Below are positions 49,321-57,740 of a stretch of DNA of 64,000 bases, piece after piece (the stretch's first letter is position 1; every line of letters begins with the position of its first letter). The DNA lies in the NCBI RefSeq assembly GCF_900100705.1, contig NZ_FNCH01000005.1, positions 62,001-126,000 on the forward strand. Reading direction: 5' to 3'. The position numbers and the translations under genes are program-made. This DNA comes from Pedobacter terrae. Its GTDB lineage: Bacteria; Bacteroidota; Bacteroidia; Sphingobacteriales; Sphingobacteriaceae. Under the pieces are notes generated by a model. It had not been told where the DNA came from. It saw only the letters and a list, made by a program, of their open reading frames with translations, and searched no databases.

Positions 49321-50502
49321 TTATTTAGAAACGATTACCCTCCTTCCTTCAAGTTTAAAGTGTACTTTTCCTGTTAACTGAATATGATTGAGGACTTCAG
49401 ATATATTGGTGCCTCTCGACATCCAACCGCCAAGCATTAAATGTTCTGGTGCAGTTTCTTCATATACGATTTCCACATCATACCATCTAGCTACCTTTCT
49501 CATCGCACTATGTAAATCTTCTCTAAATACAAACTCTCCATTTTTCCAGGCAACTGCCATTTCGGTATCTGCCTGTTGTACCTGGATGTTTTCATTACTT
49601 AACCTCGCCAGTTGCCCGGGTTTAAGTAATGTAGTTTTGTTGTTATTCAATGCAACCTTTACACTCCCCATTAATAAAGTAGTATTAATAAATGGTTCAT
49701 CAGCGTAGGCATTGATATTGAAATGCGTACCCAATACCTCCACTTTTTCTGATGGTGTTTGGTTTTTGACTACGGTTACGGAGAATGGTACTCGTCCTTT
49801 AGGTCCTTCCAAATGCGCAATTTCAAAATACCCCTCACCTGTTAAGGTCACGCTTCTGCCATTTGAAGCAAAAACTGTCGGATATTTTAAAGACGACCCC
49901 GCATTTAACCAAACTTTTGACCCATCAGGCAGGATTACCGTGTATTGCCCGCCAATAGGCGTATTAATGGTATTAAAACCAATACTTTTACCTTTTGTAT
50001 TTAAAGCCTTATAAACCAAAGTTCCATCTGCAGCTTTGGTAATTTCAATGCCAGCTTCAGTAGCAATTTTTCCAACAGCATCTTTATTTAAATCGATTAC
50101 CCTACCATCAGATAAAGTTAATATCGCCTTATCAGTACCAGCAGGCAGATCATACTTTTTTGCAATCACAAACCGATCTGGACTGGTGTTGTTATTTTTA
50201 AGCATCAGGTAACCTATGCCAGCTATCAATAATACGCTTGCAGCAATCCCTATCGAAATTATTCTTTTATATGGTCTCTTCAGCTTTTGAACTTTAGGTA
50301 ATTCCGCTTCAGTTTGCGAAACATCGGAAATAATCTTATTCCAGATTTTCGCTCCTAACTTTTCGTATTCTATTGGCAGATCAACCGGGTTATTTTCTTC
50401 AGCTTTTAACAAATACCAGGTTTCGAGCTGGGCTTTTTGTTTTTCATTAAGTTTATTATGCAGATAGTCTCTGATAAATCCACTTATAGTTTGTTTGTTC
50501 AT
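49321..50502 (-). CDS. FecR family anti-sigma factor (protease/thioredoxin locus)
   Basis: 393 residues. Cytoplasmic N-terminus, one membrane helix (about 81-100, IISIGIAASVLLIAGIGYLM), FecR domain (about 120-290, TPIGGQYTVILPDGSKVWLN, GEGYFEIAHLEG, KVEVLGTHFNINAYA) and C-terminal domain with MAVAWKNGEFVFREDLHSAM. Its role is to control the ECF sigma factor encoded 102 bases upstream in response to the SusC STN domain. This normal sigma-to-fecR gap contrasts with the 1151-base gap in the GH9 locus. Confidence 0.93.
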   Translation of the reverse strand: MNKQTISGFIRDYLHNKLNEKQKAQLETWYLLKAEENNPVDLPIEYEKLGAKIWNKIISDVSQTEAELPKVQKLKRPYKRIISIGIAASVLLIAGIGYLMLKNNNTSPDRFVIAKKYDLPAGTDKAILTLSDGRVIDLNKDAVGKIATEAGIEITKAADGTLVYKALNTKGKSIGFNTINTPIGGQYTVILPDGSKVWLNAGSSLKYPTVFASNGRSVTLTGEGYFEIAHLEGPKGRVPFSVTVVKNQTPSEKVEVLGTHFNINAYADEPFINTTLLMGSVKVALNNNKTTLLKPGQLARLSNENIQVQQADTEMAVAWKNGEFVFREDLHSAMRKVARWYDVEIVYEETAPEHLMLGGWMSRGTNISEVLNHIQLTGKVHFKLEGRRVIVSK

Positions 50503-50604
50503 GTTTATTATAGGAAGTATAATAGTATGACAGGTAGCTCAGGGCAATGTTGTATTCAATATTAAAAAAAAGTTACTTTTTTATTAAATTTTCTGGGAGA
50601 AGCG

Positions 50605-51183
50605 CTAAAATGCGATAAAAAAGAACGGCAAATGATGACCAAATTTAGTTCGCAACGTAGTAATAGCTTTATTCATCTGCGTTTTAACAGTAAGTTCAGA
50701 AATATCCATAATGCCTGCAATTTCTTTATAGGAAAGGTTTTGTTTTCGCTTTAATTCGAAAACTTCGCGCATTCTGGGAGGAAGTTTTTCAATTTCCTCT
50801 TCAATAAGTTTGGCTAAAATCTTTTCTCTGATGAGGTGGTCGGTAATTTCCTGCGCCTGATCCAAAAATTGGCCAAGATCTGTCAAATAAGCATGGTGTA
50901 CCTGGTTTTTACTGAAAAAATTCAGAATCGCATTTCTGGTAGAAACATAAAGATAGGCACCAATTGAAGTGTCAGACGGTAAGTGAGGCGCTTTCTGCCA
51001 AAGCCTGGTAAATACTTCCTGAACTACATCCTCACTCTCGTTCTCATCTTTGAGCATCCGTAAGGCATGTTTATAGAGTAATGGCCAGTATCTGCTGTAA
51101 ATTTCTGAAAAAGCCCTGTTATCCCGATCTATTAATAGCGAAAGTAACTTGTCGTCATCATATGTGGCATAGTCCTGGTCCAT
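50605..51183 (-). CDS. ECF RNA polymerase sigma factor (protease/thioredoxin locus)
   Basis: 192 residues from ATG 51183 (MDQDYATYDDDKLLSLL), preferred because family members start with a short acidic segment; the frame stays open to ATG 51234, which would add an unlikely hydrophobic and aromatic stretch of 17 residues. Region 2 includes NRAFSEIYSRYWPLLYKHAL and DVVQEVFTRLWQK; region 4 includes LPPRMREVFELKRKQNLSYK and EIAGIMDISELTVKTQM. It belongs to the Bacteroidota sigma group that partners FecR. Confidence 0.92.
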   Translation of the reverse strand: MDQDYATYDDDKLLSLLIDRDNRAFSEIYSRYWPLLYKHALRMLKDENESEDVVQEVFTRLWQKAPHLPSDTSIGAYLYVSTRNAILNFFSKNQVHHAYLTDLGQFLDQAQEITDHLIREKILAKLIEEEIEKLPPRMREVFELKRKQNLSYKEIAGIMDISELTVKTQMNKAITTLRTKFGHHLPFFFIAF

Positions 51184-51704
51184 TGATGAGTAAAAATAGA
51201 ACTTATTTATTGTAAATAGAAATGGGTAAAGCACACCAATAACAATATAATAATGATTCGGATAATCTTGTTTCTTAATTGAATATTATTCTGAATAAAT
51301 AGCCCAGTTTGTTCAACTTTAAGCATCCGCATTTATCCATTGAAATATTTAATGTGAGGTGAGTGTGGGTCTTTTTAATCTGGAAATAATAATGTTATGG
51401 AGGAATACTAAAAGAAACCCTCTTTTACCCTATAAGTTTAAGGATTCTTACATTTAGTGCAATTTTGTAAGGTTTATTTGTTAATAGAGAATTGTTATGC
51501 AAACAACACTATCTCCCGGGACAATAAAATAAGCATATAGATATACGATTGATATAAGCAGCTTAACAAATGAAAATTATTGTTAACATTAAATCATTGT
51601 AAGAACATCCTTTATTTAATATTAAAAATTTATTATAGTCTGCTTTCTATAAATAATAATGAAACTTTTAATATCAATTACGTTTCAATTGACGTTAATG
51701 GGTT
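51184..51704. other. AT-rich divergent intergenic region, no gene seen
   Basis: Separates the sigma gene from the chorismate mutase gene and must hold both promoters. Very AT-rich toward the right, with several runs of T and A. I see no terminator, repeat family member or credible small gene here. Confidence 0.5.
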
Positions 51705-52076
51705 ATGAAACTTCAAAAAATTTTACTCGTCACCTTACTCATCATTGGCAGCGACCGCCTGTTTGCACAATCAACTTTTCCATCCTCTACCATGAACCCA
51801 TTGGAAAGTAATAGAAAAAAAATAGATTCCTTAGATCAGCAACTCATTGAATTATTGGGACAGCGCGAACTTATAGTGAAAGAAATAGGGATTTATAAAG
51901 CAAAGAACCACATCCCACCCTTACAGGCCGCACGTTTTCAGCAGGTGCTGGATAGAAATATAGCAGCGGGTAAAAAGCATGATTTATCGCCGGATTTTGT
52001 AACTGAAGTTTTCAATGCCATTCACAAAGAAAGTTTAAGAAAAGAAGAGGAAATAAAATCAGGCCATTCCGGATAA
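51705..52076 (+). CDS. Exported AroQ-type chorismate mutase
   Basis: 123 residues. A signal peptide (MKLQKILLVTLLIIGSDRLF then AQ) directs it out of the cytoplasm. The mature part is a single all-helical chorismate mutase type II domain: NRKKIDSLDQQLIELLGQRE gives the conserved Arg residues of helix 1, VKEIGIYKAKNHIP the Lys, and ARFQQVLDRNIAAGKK the distal part. The reaction converts chorismate to prephenate. Exported chorismate mutases (*AroQ type) are known in some pathogens and other bacteria, but their purpose outside the cytoplasm is unclear. It is a lone gene with no aromatic pathway neighbours. Confidence 0.85.
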   Translation: MKLQKILLVTLLIIGSDRLFAQSTFPSSTMNPLESNRKKIDSLDQQLIELLGQRELIVKEIGIYKAKNHIPPLQAARFQQVLDRNIAAGKKHDLSPDFVTEVFNAIHKESLRKEEEIKSGHSG

Positions 52077-52400
52077 TAAGTGCGTTCAGCTTCATGATTT
52101 TATTGAATATCATGGTTTGTTCCTCAGGAATTTCCGGTCTAAACCATCCTAGATCCAGATACTACCGCAGATGGTTGAACGCTTACAAAGAGAAAATCGA
52201 TATATTGAAAACTGCTGTTCTAAGGTTTGGAAATCTTCTAATGCGGATTCAATATTCTGGATAGGCGAATGGAACTTTTTCCAGGCGTTAAGTATTTTAC
52301 AATAAATCGGACACCCTGGAAAGGCGAGAGTTATAGATCTGCTGCTTGATTTTTAAAAATAACAAATTAAAAATGAGACAGTTAAACCTTGTTATAATAA
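52077..52400. other. Intergenic region between chorismate mutase and tRNA, no gene recognised
   Basis: A 50-residue plus-strand frame at 52112-52264 matches nothing I recognise and lacks a clear ribosome site, so it is not called. No terminator is visible after the chorismate mutase stop. No dispersed repeat is seen. Confidence 0.45.
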
Positions 52401-52430
52401 AAAAGGGAGAATTTTTCAATTCTCCCTTTT
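52395..52430 (-). terminator. Intrinsic terminator of the tRNA-Arg gene
   Basis: On the minus strand the stem gggagaatt / aattctccc encloses a gaaaa loop and is followed by a run of T (ttttttatt). It begins four bases past the tRNA 3' end. Confidence 0.88.
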
Positions 52431-52433
52431 CAG

Positions 52434-52507
52434 TGCACTTGTAGGGATTCGAACCCCAAACCTTCTCATCCGTAGTGAGATGCTCTATCCAATTGAGCTA
52501 CAAATGC
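52434..52507 (-). tRNA. tRNA-Arg (anticodon ACG)
   Basis: 74-base cloverleaf on the minus strand. Acceptor stem gcatttg / caagtgc, D arm gctc-aattggata-gagc, anticodon stem tctca / tgaga around the loop ctacgga (anticodon ACG, wobble A expected to be inosine), variable loop aggtt, T arm tgggg-ttcgaat-cccta. Discriminator base A; no encoded CCA. It reads CGU-type arginine codons. Confidence 0.96.
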
Positions 52508-52530
52508 GTTTCCGTATCGTTAACGGACTG

Positions 52531-52561
52531 CAAAGGTATAATTTGATATTTTAATTTCCAA
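52531..52561 (-). promoter_or_regulatory. Bacteroidota-type promoter of tRNA-Arg
   Basis: On the minus strand ttg (52561-52559), a 20-base spacer and tacctttg (52538-52531) match the -33 TTTG / -7 TAnnTTTG pattern. The predicted start lies about 15-20 bases before the mature tRNA. Confidence 0.65.
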
Positions 52562-52606
52562 CTAAATTTTAAAAAAATCTCAAAATAATTCTTTGCAAAT
52601 TTTCCC

Positions 52607-53071
52607 TTATGCCTTTAAAGCATCATTAATTGCTTTGAAATCAGGCAAATCCTTTGCATTTTCCAAAACTTCGGCATAAGCAATTTTTCCTTCTGCATCA
52701 ATCACAAAGGCTGCCCGCTTAGAAACACCTTTTAATCCGAACGCAAATTCATCATAAAAAGCACCATATGCTGCTGATACTTCTTTGTTGAAATCAGATA
52801 ATAATGGGAACTGGTAACTTTGCTCTTCTTTAAATTTACCTAACGAGAAAGGAGAATCTACAGAAATACCGATTACCTGTGCATCTATTCCCTCATAATA
52901 ACTGAAATTATCACGCATGGTACATAACTGTTCTGTACAGGTTCCGGTAAAAGCCATCGGAAAAAAGTGAATAATTACTTTTTTGCCTTTAAAGCCAGAA
53001 AGCGAAACTTCTGTTAAATCAGAACTGTATAATTTAAAATCTGGGGCGGTATCGCCAACTTGTAATGCCAT
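52607..53071 (-). CDS. Peroxiredoxin (AhpC/TSA family, AhpE-like)
   Basis: 154 residues. The peroxidatic Cys lies in FFPMAFTGTCTEQLCTMRD near residue 45 within the P-x3-T-x2-C context, with a second Cys five residues on; the closing half has ISVDSPFSLGKFKEE, FPLLSDFNKEV, YGAFYDEFAFGLKG and RAAFVIDAEGKI. It reduces hydroperoxides in the cytoplasm, with thioredoxin or a similar reductant. It lies on the minus strand between the tRNA-Arg gene and an RmlD-like gene. Confidence 0.92.
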   Translation of the reverse strand: MALQVGDTAPDFKLYSSDLTEVSLSGFKGKKVIIHFFPMAFTGTCTEQLCTMRDNFSYYEGIDAQVIGISVDSPFSLGKFKEEQSYQFPLLSDFNKEVSAAYGAFYDEFAFGLKGVSKRAAFVIDAEGKIAYAEVLENAKDLPDFKAINDALKA

Positions 53072-53155
53072 TGTATTTTTTATTTAAGGTATAATGTAAA
53101 GTATTTTATTGTTTAATGATGTTAAGACTCCCGACTTAAGACTGCCGACCCAGGA

Positions 53156-54058
53156 CTACCCCGCCATCTGTTGTTCCAAAACTAACAATCCTTCCTCAAA
53201 AGAATGCGGATTGTATCCTAAATCTTTTATGGCCTTATCCAGCACAAATCCTGTTTTTTCAGGTCGTTTAGCCGGTTGGTTTAAACTGGCTGAACTGATT
53301 TCATTAATAAACGAATGATCCAGTTTCCAATAATCGGCAACTTTTCTTACTAAATCGGCAATGCTCATGTAATCTTCGCCAGAGATATGGTAAATCCCTC
53401 TGGCATCTCGCTCAACAGCTAACAGGCAGGCCTCAGCCAAATCTTCAGCTAGGGTTGGCATTCGCCACTGGTCGTTCACGACATTGATGGGCGATGCTTT
53501 TTCTAAGGCGGCCTTAGCCCACAGCACAATATTGCTCCGGCTCATATCATGGCTAATGCCATATACCAATATGGTCCTTAAAATGGCATAATTTGCTTTT
53601 GAATTTCTGATCAGCACCTCAGCCATCACTTTCGATTCGCCATAATAACTAACCGGATTTACGGCATCTTCCTCTCTATAAGGTCCGTTTTTGCCATCAA
53701 AAACAAAATCGGTACTCAAATGGATCAACTGGATATTTTTTTCTTCACAGACAGACAATAAGGTGGCGACCGAATCAACATTTAACCGATTACAAAGATC
53801 CTTATTGGCTTCGCAGGCATCTACATTCGTCAATGCAGCAGTATGGATAACCGAATCAGGGCGATATTTTTCAATAACCGCTTTTACCTGTTCAGGGTTT
53901 AAGATATCCATTTCCGCATATTCATATCCTGCCTTAACAGGATAACGGTTTGCCCCTACTGAAGTAGTGATCAGCTTTACCCGCCCTTCAGCCAGTACTT
54001 TTTCTGTTATTTTTTGCCCCAAAAGCCCGTTGCTACCGGTAACCAGTATTCTTTTCAT
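53156..54058 (-). CDS. RmlD-like NAD(P)-dependent sugar-nucleotide reductase
   Basis: 300 residues, extended short-chain dehydrogenase of the RmlD (dTDP-4-dehydrorhamnose reductase) type. The NAD(P) motif GSNGLLGQK is at residues 8-16, PDSVIHTAALTNVDACEANK near 70-89, the catalytic Thr in IHLSTDFVFDGKNGPY, and YxxxK in VSYYGESKVMAE near 145. No other dTDP-rhamnose gene is adjacent, so the exact substrate is not certain. It ends 84 bases before the peroxiredoxin gene on the same strand. Confidence 0.85.
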   Translation of the reverse strand: MKRILVTGSNGLLGQKITEKVLAEGRVKLITTSVGANRYPVKAGYEYAEMDILNPEQVKAVIEKYRPDSVIHTAALTNVDACEANKDLCNRLNVDSVATLLSVCEEKNIQLIHLSTDFVFDGKNGPYREEDAVNPVSYYGESKVMAEVLIRNSKANYAILRTILVYGISHDMSRSNIVLWAKAALEKASPINVVNDQWRMPTLAEDLAEACLLAVERDARGIYHISGEDYMSIADLVRKVADYWKLDHSFINEISSASLNQPAKRPEKTGFVLDKAIKDLGYNPHSFEEGLLVLEQQMAG

Positions 54059-54152
54059 CCTTTATATTAAATTGATATTTGTCATTTACGACTAATTGTA
54101 ATAGGTTTATGATAAAATTCCAAACTAATCCATTCGAGAACCAAATATAACG

Positions 54153-54671
54153 ATGAAACCCATCTTAACTGCTCTATTATTTCTGTTTAGCCTTAAAGCG
54201 ATTGCTCAGGATTCAACATTGACTCAACCTCACCTCAAAAAAAACAGTATTTATGCCGAACTTCTAGGAAATGGCGGTGTATATTCAGTCAATTACGACA
54301 GGATATTTCAAGTAAGTAATCAAATAAAAATTGTACCCAGAGTTGGTTTTTCAACCCTCGAAGATGTTTTGATTTTTCCACTGGAGGTAAACCTGCTCTT
54401 AAGCAAAAGCAACACATCTAAAAATTTCTTCGAAACAGGCATTGGTTTAACCATATTAAAACCGTTAAATGGTTTCTCCGGACAATTACTTACCATTAAC
54501 GGATATGATTATAATTTTGATAACAAAGCCGTTAATACCCCGGTAATGATAAGGGCTGGTTTCAGACATCAAAAACCCACAGGAGGATTGATGTACAGAA
54601 CCGGCGCACTCCTGATAACAGGGGATGAAACCCTATTAACCATAGGTATTGGACTGGGTTATACTTTTTAA
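54153..54671 (+). CDS. Small exported protein, beta-barrel-like
   Basis: 172 residues. Signal peptide about 1-18 (KAIA-QD). The mature protein alternates hydrophobic and polar residues (SIYAELLGNGGVYSVNYDRI, KIVPRVGFSTLEDVLIFPLE, FFETGIGLTILKPLNG) and ends in LLTIGIGLGYTF with a terminal Phe, the pattern of a small outer-membrane beta-barrel. I do not recognise a family with known function. Gene context (RmlD-like divergent, atpD downstream) gives no clue. Confidence 0.7.
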   Translation: MKPILTALLFLFSLKAIAQDSTLTQPHLKKNSIYAELLGNGGVYSVNYDRIFQVSNQIKIVPRVGFSTLEDVLIFPLEVNLLLSKSNTSKNFFETGIGLTILKPLNGFSGQLLTINGYDYNFDNKAVNTPVMIRAGFRHQKPTGGLMYRTGALLITGDETLLTIGIGLGYTF

Positions 54672-54795
54672 TGTTTTCATTGCGATTTAATGATTTAAAA
54701 ATAAAAGGTTTTTGAGCGAATTTTTCGCTTAAATATGATAACATTTCGTGTGTTAAAAAATTTTGTAATATATATTTAAAATTCAGCAAGAATAA

Positions 54796-56376
<1,581 letters not shown>

Positions 56377-56457
56377 GAGAGACGTGAGACACTAGATATG
56401 AGATATGAGAGAGACTTGGTCTCAAATCTTATATCTCAAATCTCAAATCTATTCAAA

Positions 56458-56703
56458 ATGAATTTAGAAATATTAACTCCAGATAAAAAAGTTTTCGAAG
56501 GTGAAGTAACAGCAGTTACGGTTCCTGGTACTTTAGGTTCTTTTCAGATTTTAAGAGACCATGCGGCGATCATCTCAACTTTGGAAGATGGAGAAGTTAT
56601 TATTAAAGCGAACAAAGCTGACGAGCAACGCTTTTTTATCAAAGGTGGTGTGGTTGAAGCTATCCATAATAAAATTGTGGTTTTAGCCGAAGGTATCGCT
56701 TAA
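56458..56703 (+). CDS. atpC: F1F0 ATP synthase subunit epsilon (short form)
   Basis: 81 residues from ATG 56458 (MNLEILTPDKKVFEGEVTAV); the frame is open upstream to 56398, but that part is low-complexity spacer sequence. It has only the N-terminal beta-sandwich domain, with the signatures VTVPGTLGSFQILRDHAAII and FFIKGGVVEAIHNKIVVLAE. The C-terminal helical hairpin that inhibits ATP hydrolysis in E. coli is absent, which is common in Bacteroidota. It couples rotor and catalytic head. Separated from atpD by 81 bases containing a repetitive dyad and followed by a strong terminator. Confidence 0.93.
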   Translation: MNLEILTPDKKVFEGEVTAVTVPGTLGSFQILRDHAAIISTLEDGEVIIKANKADEQRFFIKGGVVEAIHNKIVVLAEGIA

Positions 56704-56725
56704 TCAAAATAATCAACTCATTTGG

Positions 56726-56762
56726 AAAGCCTTCTGATTTTAAAATCAGAAGGCTTTTTTTT
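56726..56762 (+). terminator. Intrinsic terminator of atpDC
   Basis: Perfect palindrome, arms aaagccttctgatttt and aaaatcagaaggcttt, followed by five more T. It lies 23 bases past the atpC stop. Confidence 0.93.
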
Positions 56763-56820
56763 GTTTTTCATATATCCAAAAACAACTGCTTATCTTTGGC
56801 GTTAGTCAGCACTCGAAATC

Positions 56821-57010
56821 ATGATATTGTCATTTGGATCCAAAGACACAGAAAAAATATGGAATGGTATCAGGGTTCTTAAAATGCCGCTAGAAATCCA
56901 AACTATTGGGCGCAAAAATTGAGGATGATTAGTCATTCACAAAAACATTCATGACTTAACGATAACTCCATCCAATAAGTTGGAAAAGAAAGGCAATCAA
57001 AATGAACTAA
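56821..57010 (+). pseudogene. Decayed RelE/ParE (HigB-type) toxin gene
   Basis: From ATG 56821 the frame reads MILSFGSKDTEKIWNGIRVL then KMPLEIQTIGRKN and hits a stop at 56920. The same family continues in two further frames: one more A in the run near 56912 would give KLRMISHSQ, and one fewer A near 56939 gives NIHDLTITPSNKLEKKGNQ. Joined, these follow the order of RelE/ParE-type toxins (start, RRKLRM, DL-I-PSNRLE). The C-terminal half with the catalytic strand (YSIRINDQWRI in relatives) is missing and no antitoxin gene follows. It is a relic of a toxin-antitoxin module. Confidence 0.68.
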
Positions 57011-57406
57011 ATGAAAACAGAAGGCGTTCGAAAATATTAAACCATTTGCAATTGCCACGTAATTCTATCTTTATTACTTAATAAGCTGCCAACAGAAGCA
57101 CAATGCTTTATTTTTATTAATAAGCGAGTATGTGCAAACTTGCTAACTGTACGACTTTCTGATTATAAATTTATAATCGTTATTAACCAATAAGCAACAA
57201 GCTGATTCAGGTATGCATTAATTTCCTACTTGGAATCATCAATAAATACCTCAATTTACCCTCAAAATTTTCAATTTTTAACGCACTTTTACTCATTTCA
57301 GGCAGAAAAATAGAAATTTTATAATGCAAGCATAACAAATAGACTATATACCGTTTTGATATTTAGTCTACATCAATCGGCATTAAATAACTAATTCAAT
57401 CCCTAT

Positions 57407-57454
57407 AAAGAATAATATTCCGATAAAAAAACAAATTAAAGAATAATATTCCGA
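57407..57454. promoter_or_regulatory. Paired 17-base direct repeats, candidate operator of the ilvE transcript
   Basis: aaagaataatattccga occurs at 57407-57423 and again, identical, at 57438-57454. The offset is 31 bases, about three helical turns, so both copies face the same side of the DNA. Each contains the palindrome gaataatattc. They sit just upstream of the candidate promoter and 76 bases before the leader peptide. A regulator binding site is inferred; the protein is unknown. Confidence 0.5.
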
Positions 57455-57476
57455 ATTAACTTTTTTTTGATTTCTC

Positions 57477-57507
57477 TTGCATATTAATGAACCAAAAACT
57501 AAATTGG
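57477..57507 (+). promoter_or_regulatory. Candidate promoter of the ilvE leader transcript
   Basis: ttg (57477-57479), a 20-base spacer and taaattgg (57500-57507), one mismatch from TAnnTTTG. The start site would lie about 15 bases before the leader peptide ATG. Confidence 0.4.
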
Positions 57508-57529
57508 TTTTATAAACAATAAGATAATC

Positions 57530-57664
57530 ATGACGATTGAAAATCACACCTTTAACCCAAAAGCATTAGCCGCTACGGTTGTTAGCGTGGTGTTGTTTCC
57601 TGTCATTTTACTTAACCTTCTACTCCTAAATATTTTAGGCAGGAAGCGGACGCAGTTTAAATAG
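57530..57664 (+). CDS. ilv leader peptide 1 (Leu/Val-rich, attenuation of ilvE)
   Basis: A 44-residue frame. Residues 17-36 read VVSVVLFPVILLNLLLLNIL: 15 of 20 are branched-chain (eight Leu, five Val, two Ile). A basic tail GRKRTQFK follows. A strong terminator starts 23 bases after the stop. Bases 57648-57653 (ggacgc), inside codons 40-42, are complementary to gcgtcc in the 5' arm of that terminator, giving an antiterminator when a ribosome stalls in the Leu/Val run. This is the classic layout of ilv attenuators in enterobacteria. An alternative is a small single-helix membrane protein, but the terminator, complementarity and position before ilvE favour a leader. Confidence 0.75.
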   Translation: MTIENHTFNPKALAATVVSVVLFPVILLNLLLLNILGRKRTQFK

Positions 57665-57687
57665 ATTTAAAAAAACTAAATATACTT

Positions 57688-57720
57688 AAAGCGTCCCGAT
57701 ACAAACGGGACGCTTTTTTT
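57688..57720 (+). terminator. Attenuator terminator before ilvE
   Basis: Stem aaagcgtcccg / cgggacgcttt with loop atacaaa and a run of seven or more T. It ends 20 bases before the ilvE start. The competing antiterminator pairs 57648-57653 with 57691-57696. Confidence 0.88.
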
Positions 57721-57740
57721 AAATAACAAAACACAGTATT

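Larger units (their letters stand above)
57011..57529. other. AT-rich intergenic region upstream of the ilv leader
   Basis: About 520 bases without a credible gene. The left part carries no recognisable remains of an antitoxin. The right end holds the paired direct repeats at 57407-57454 and the probable promoter at 57477-57507, described separately. Confidence 0.5.

Noticed and set aside
51184..51234. Upstream ATG for the second ECF sigma factor
   Set aside because: It adds an aromatic and hydrophobic stretch not typical of the family; ATG 51183 fits better.
52112..52264. 50-residue plus-strand frame before tRNA-Arg
   Set aside because: No recognisable family, ribosome site or conserved context; it may be chance.
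56398..56457. N-terminal extension of atpC
   Set aside because: The extension is translation of the repetitive gatatgaga/caaatct spacer; the conserved protein begins at 56458.
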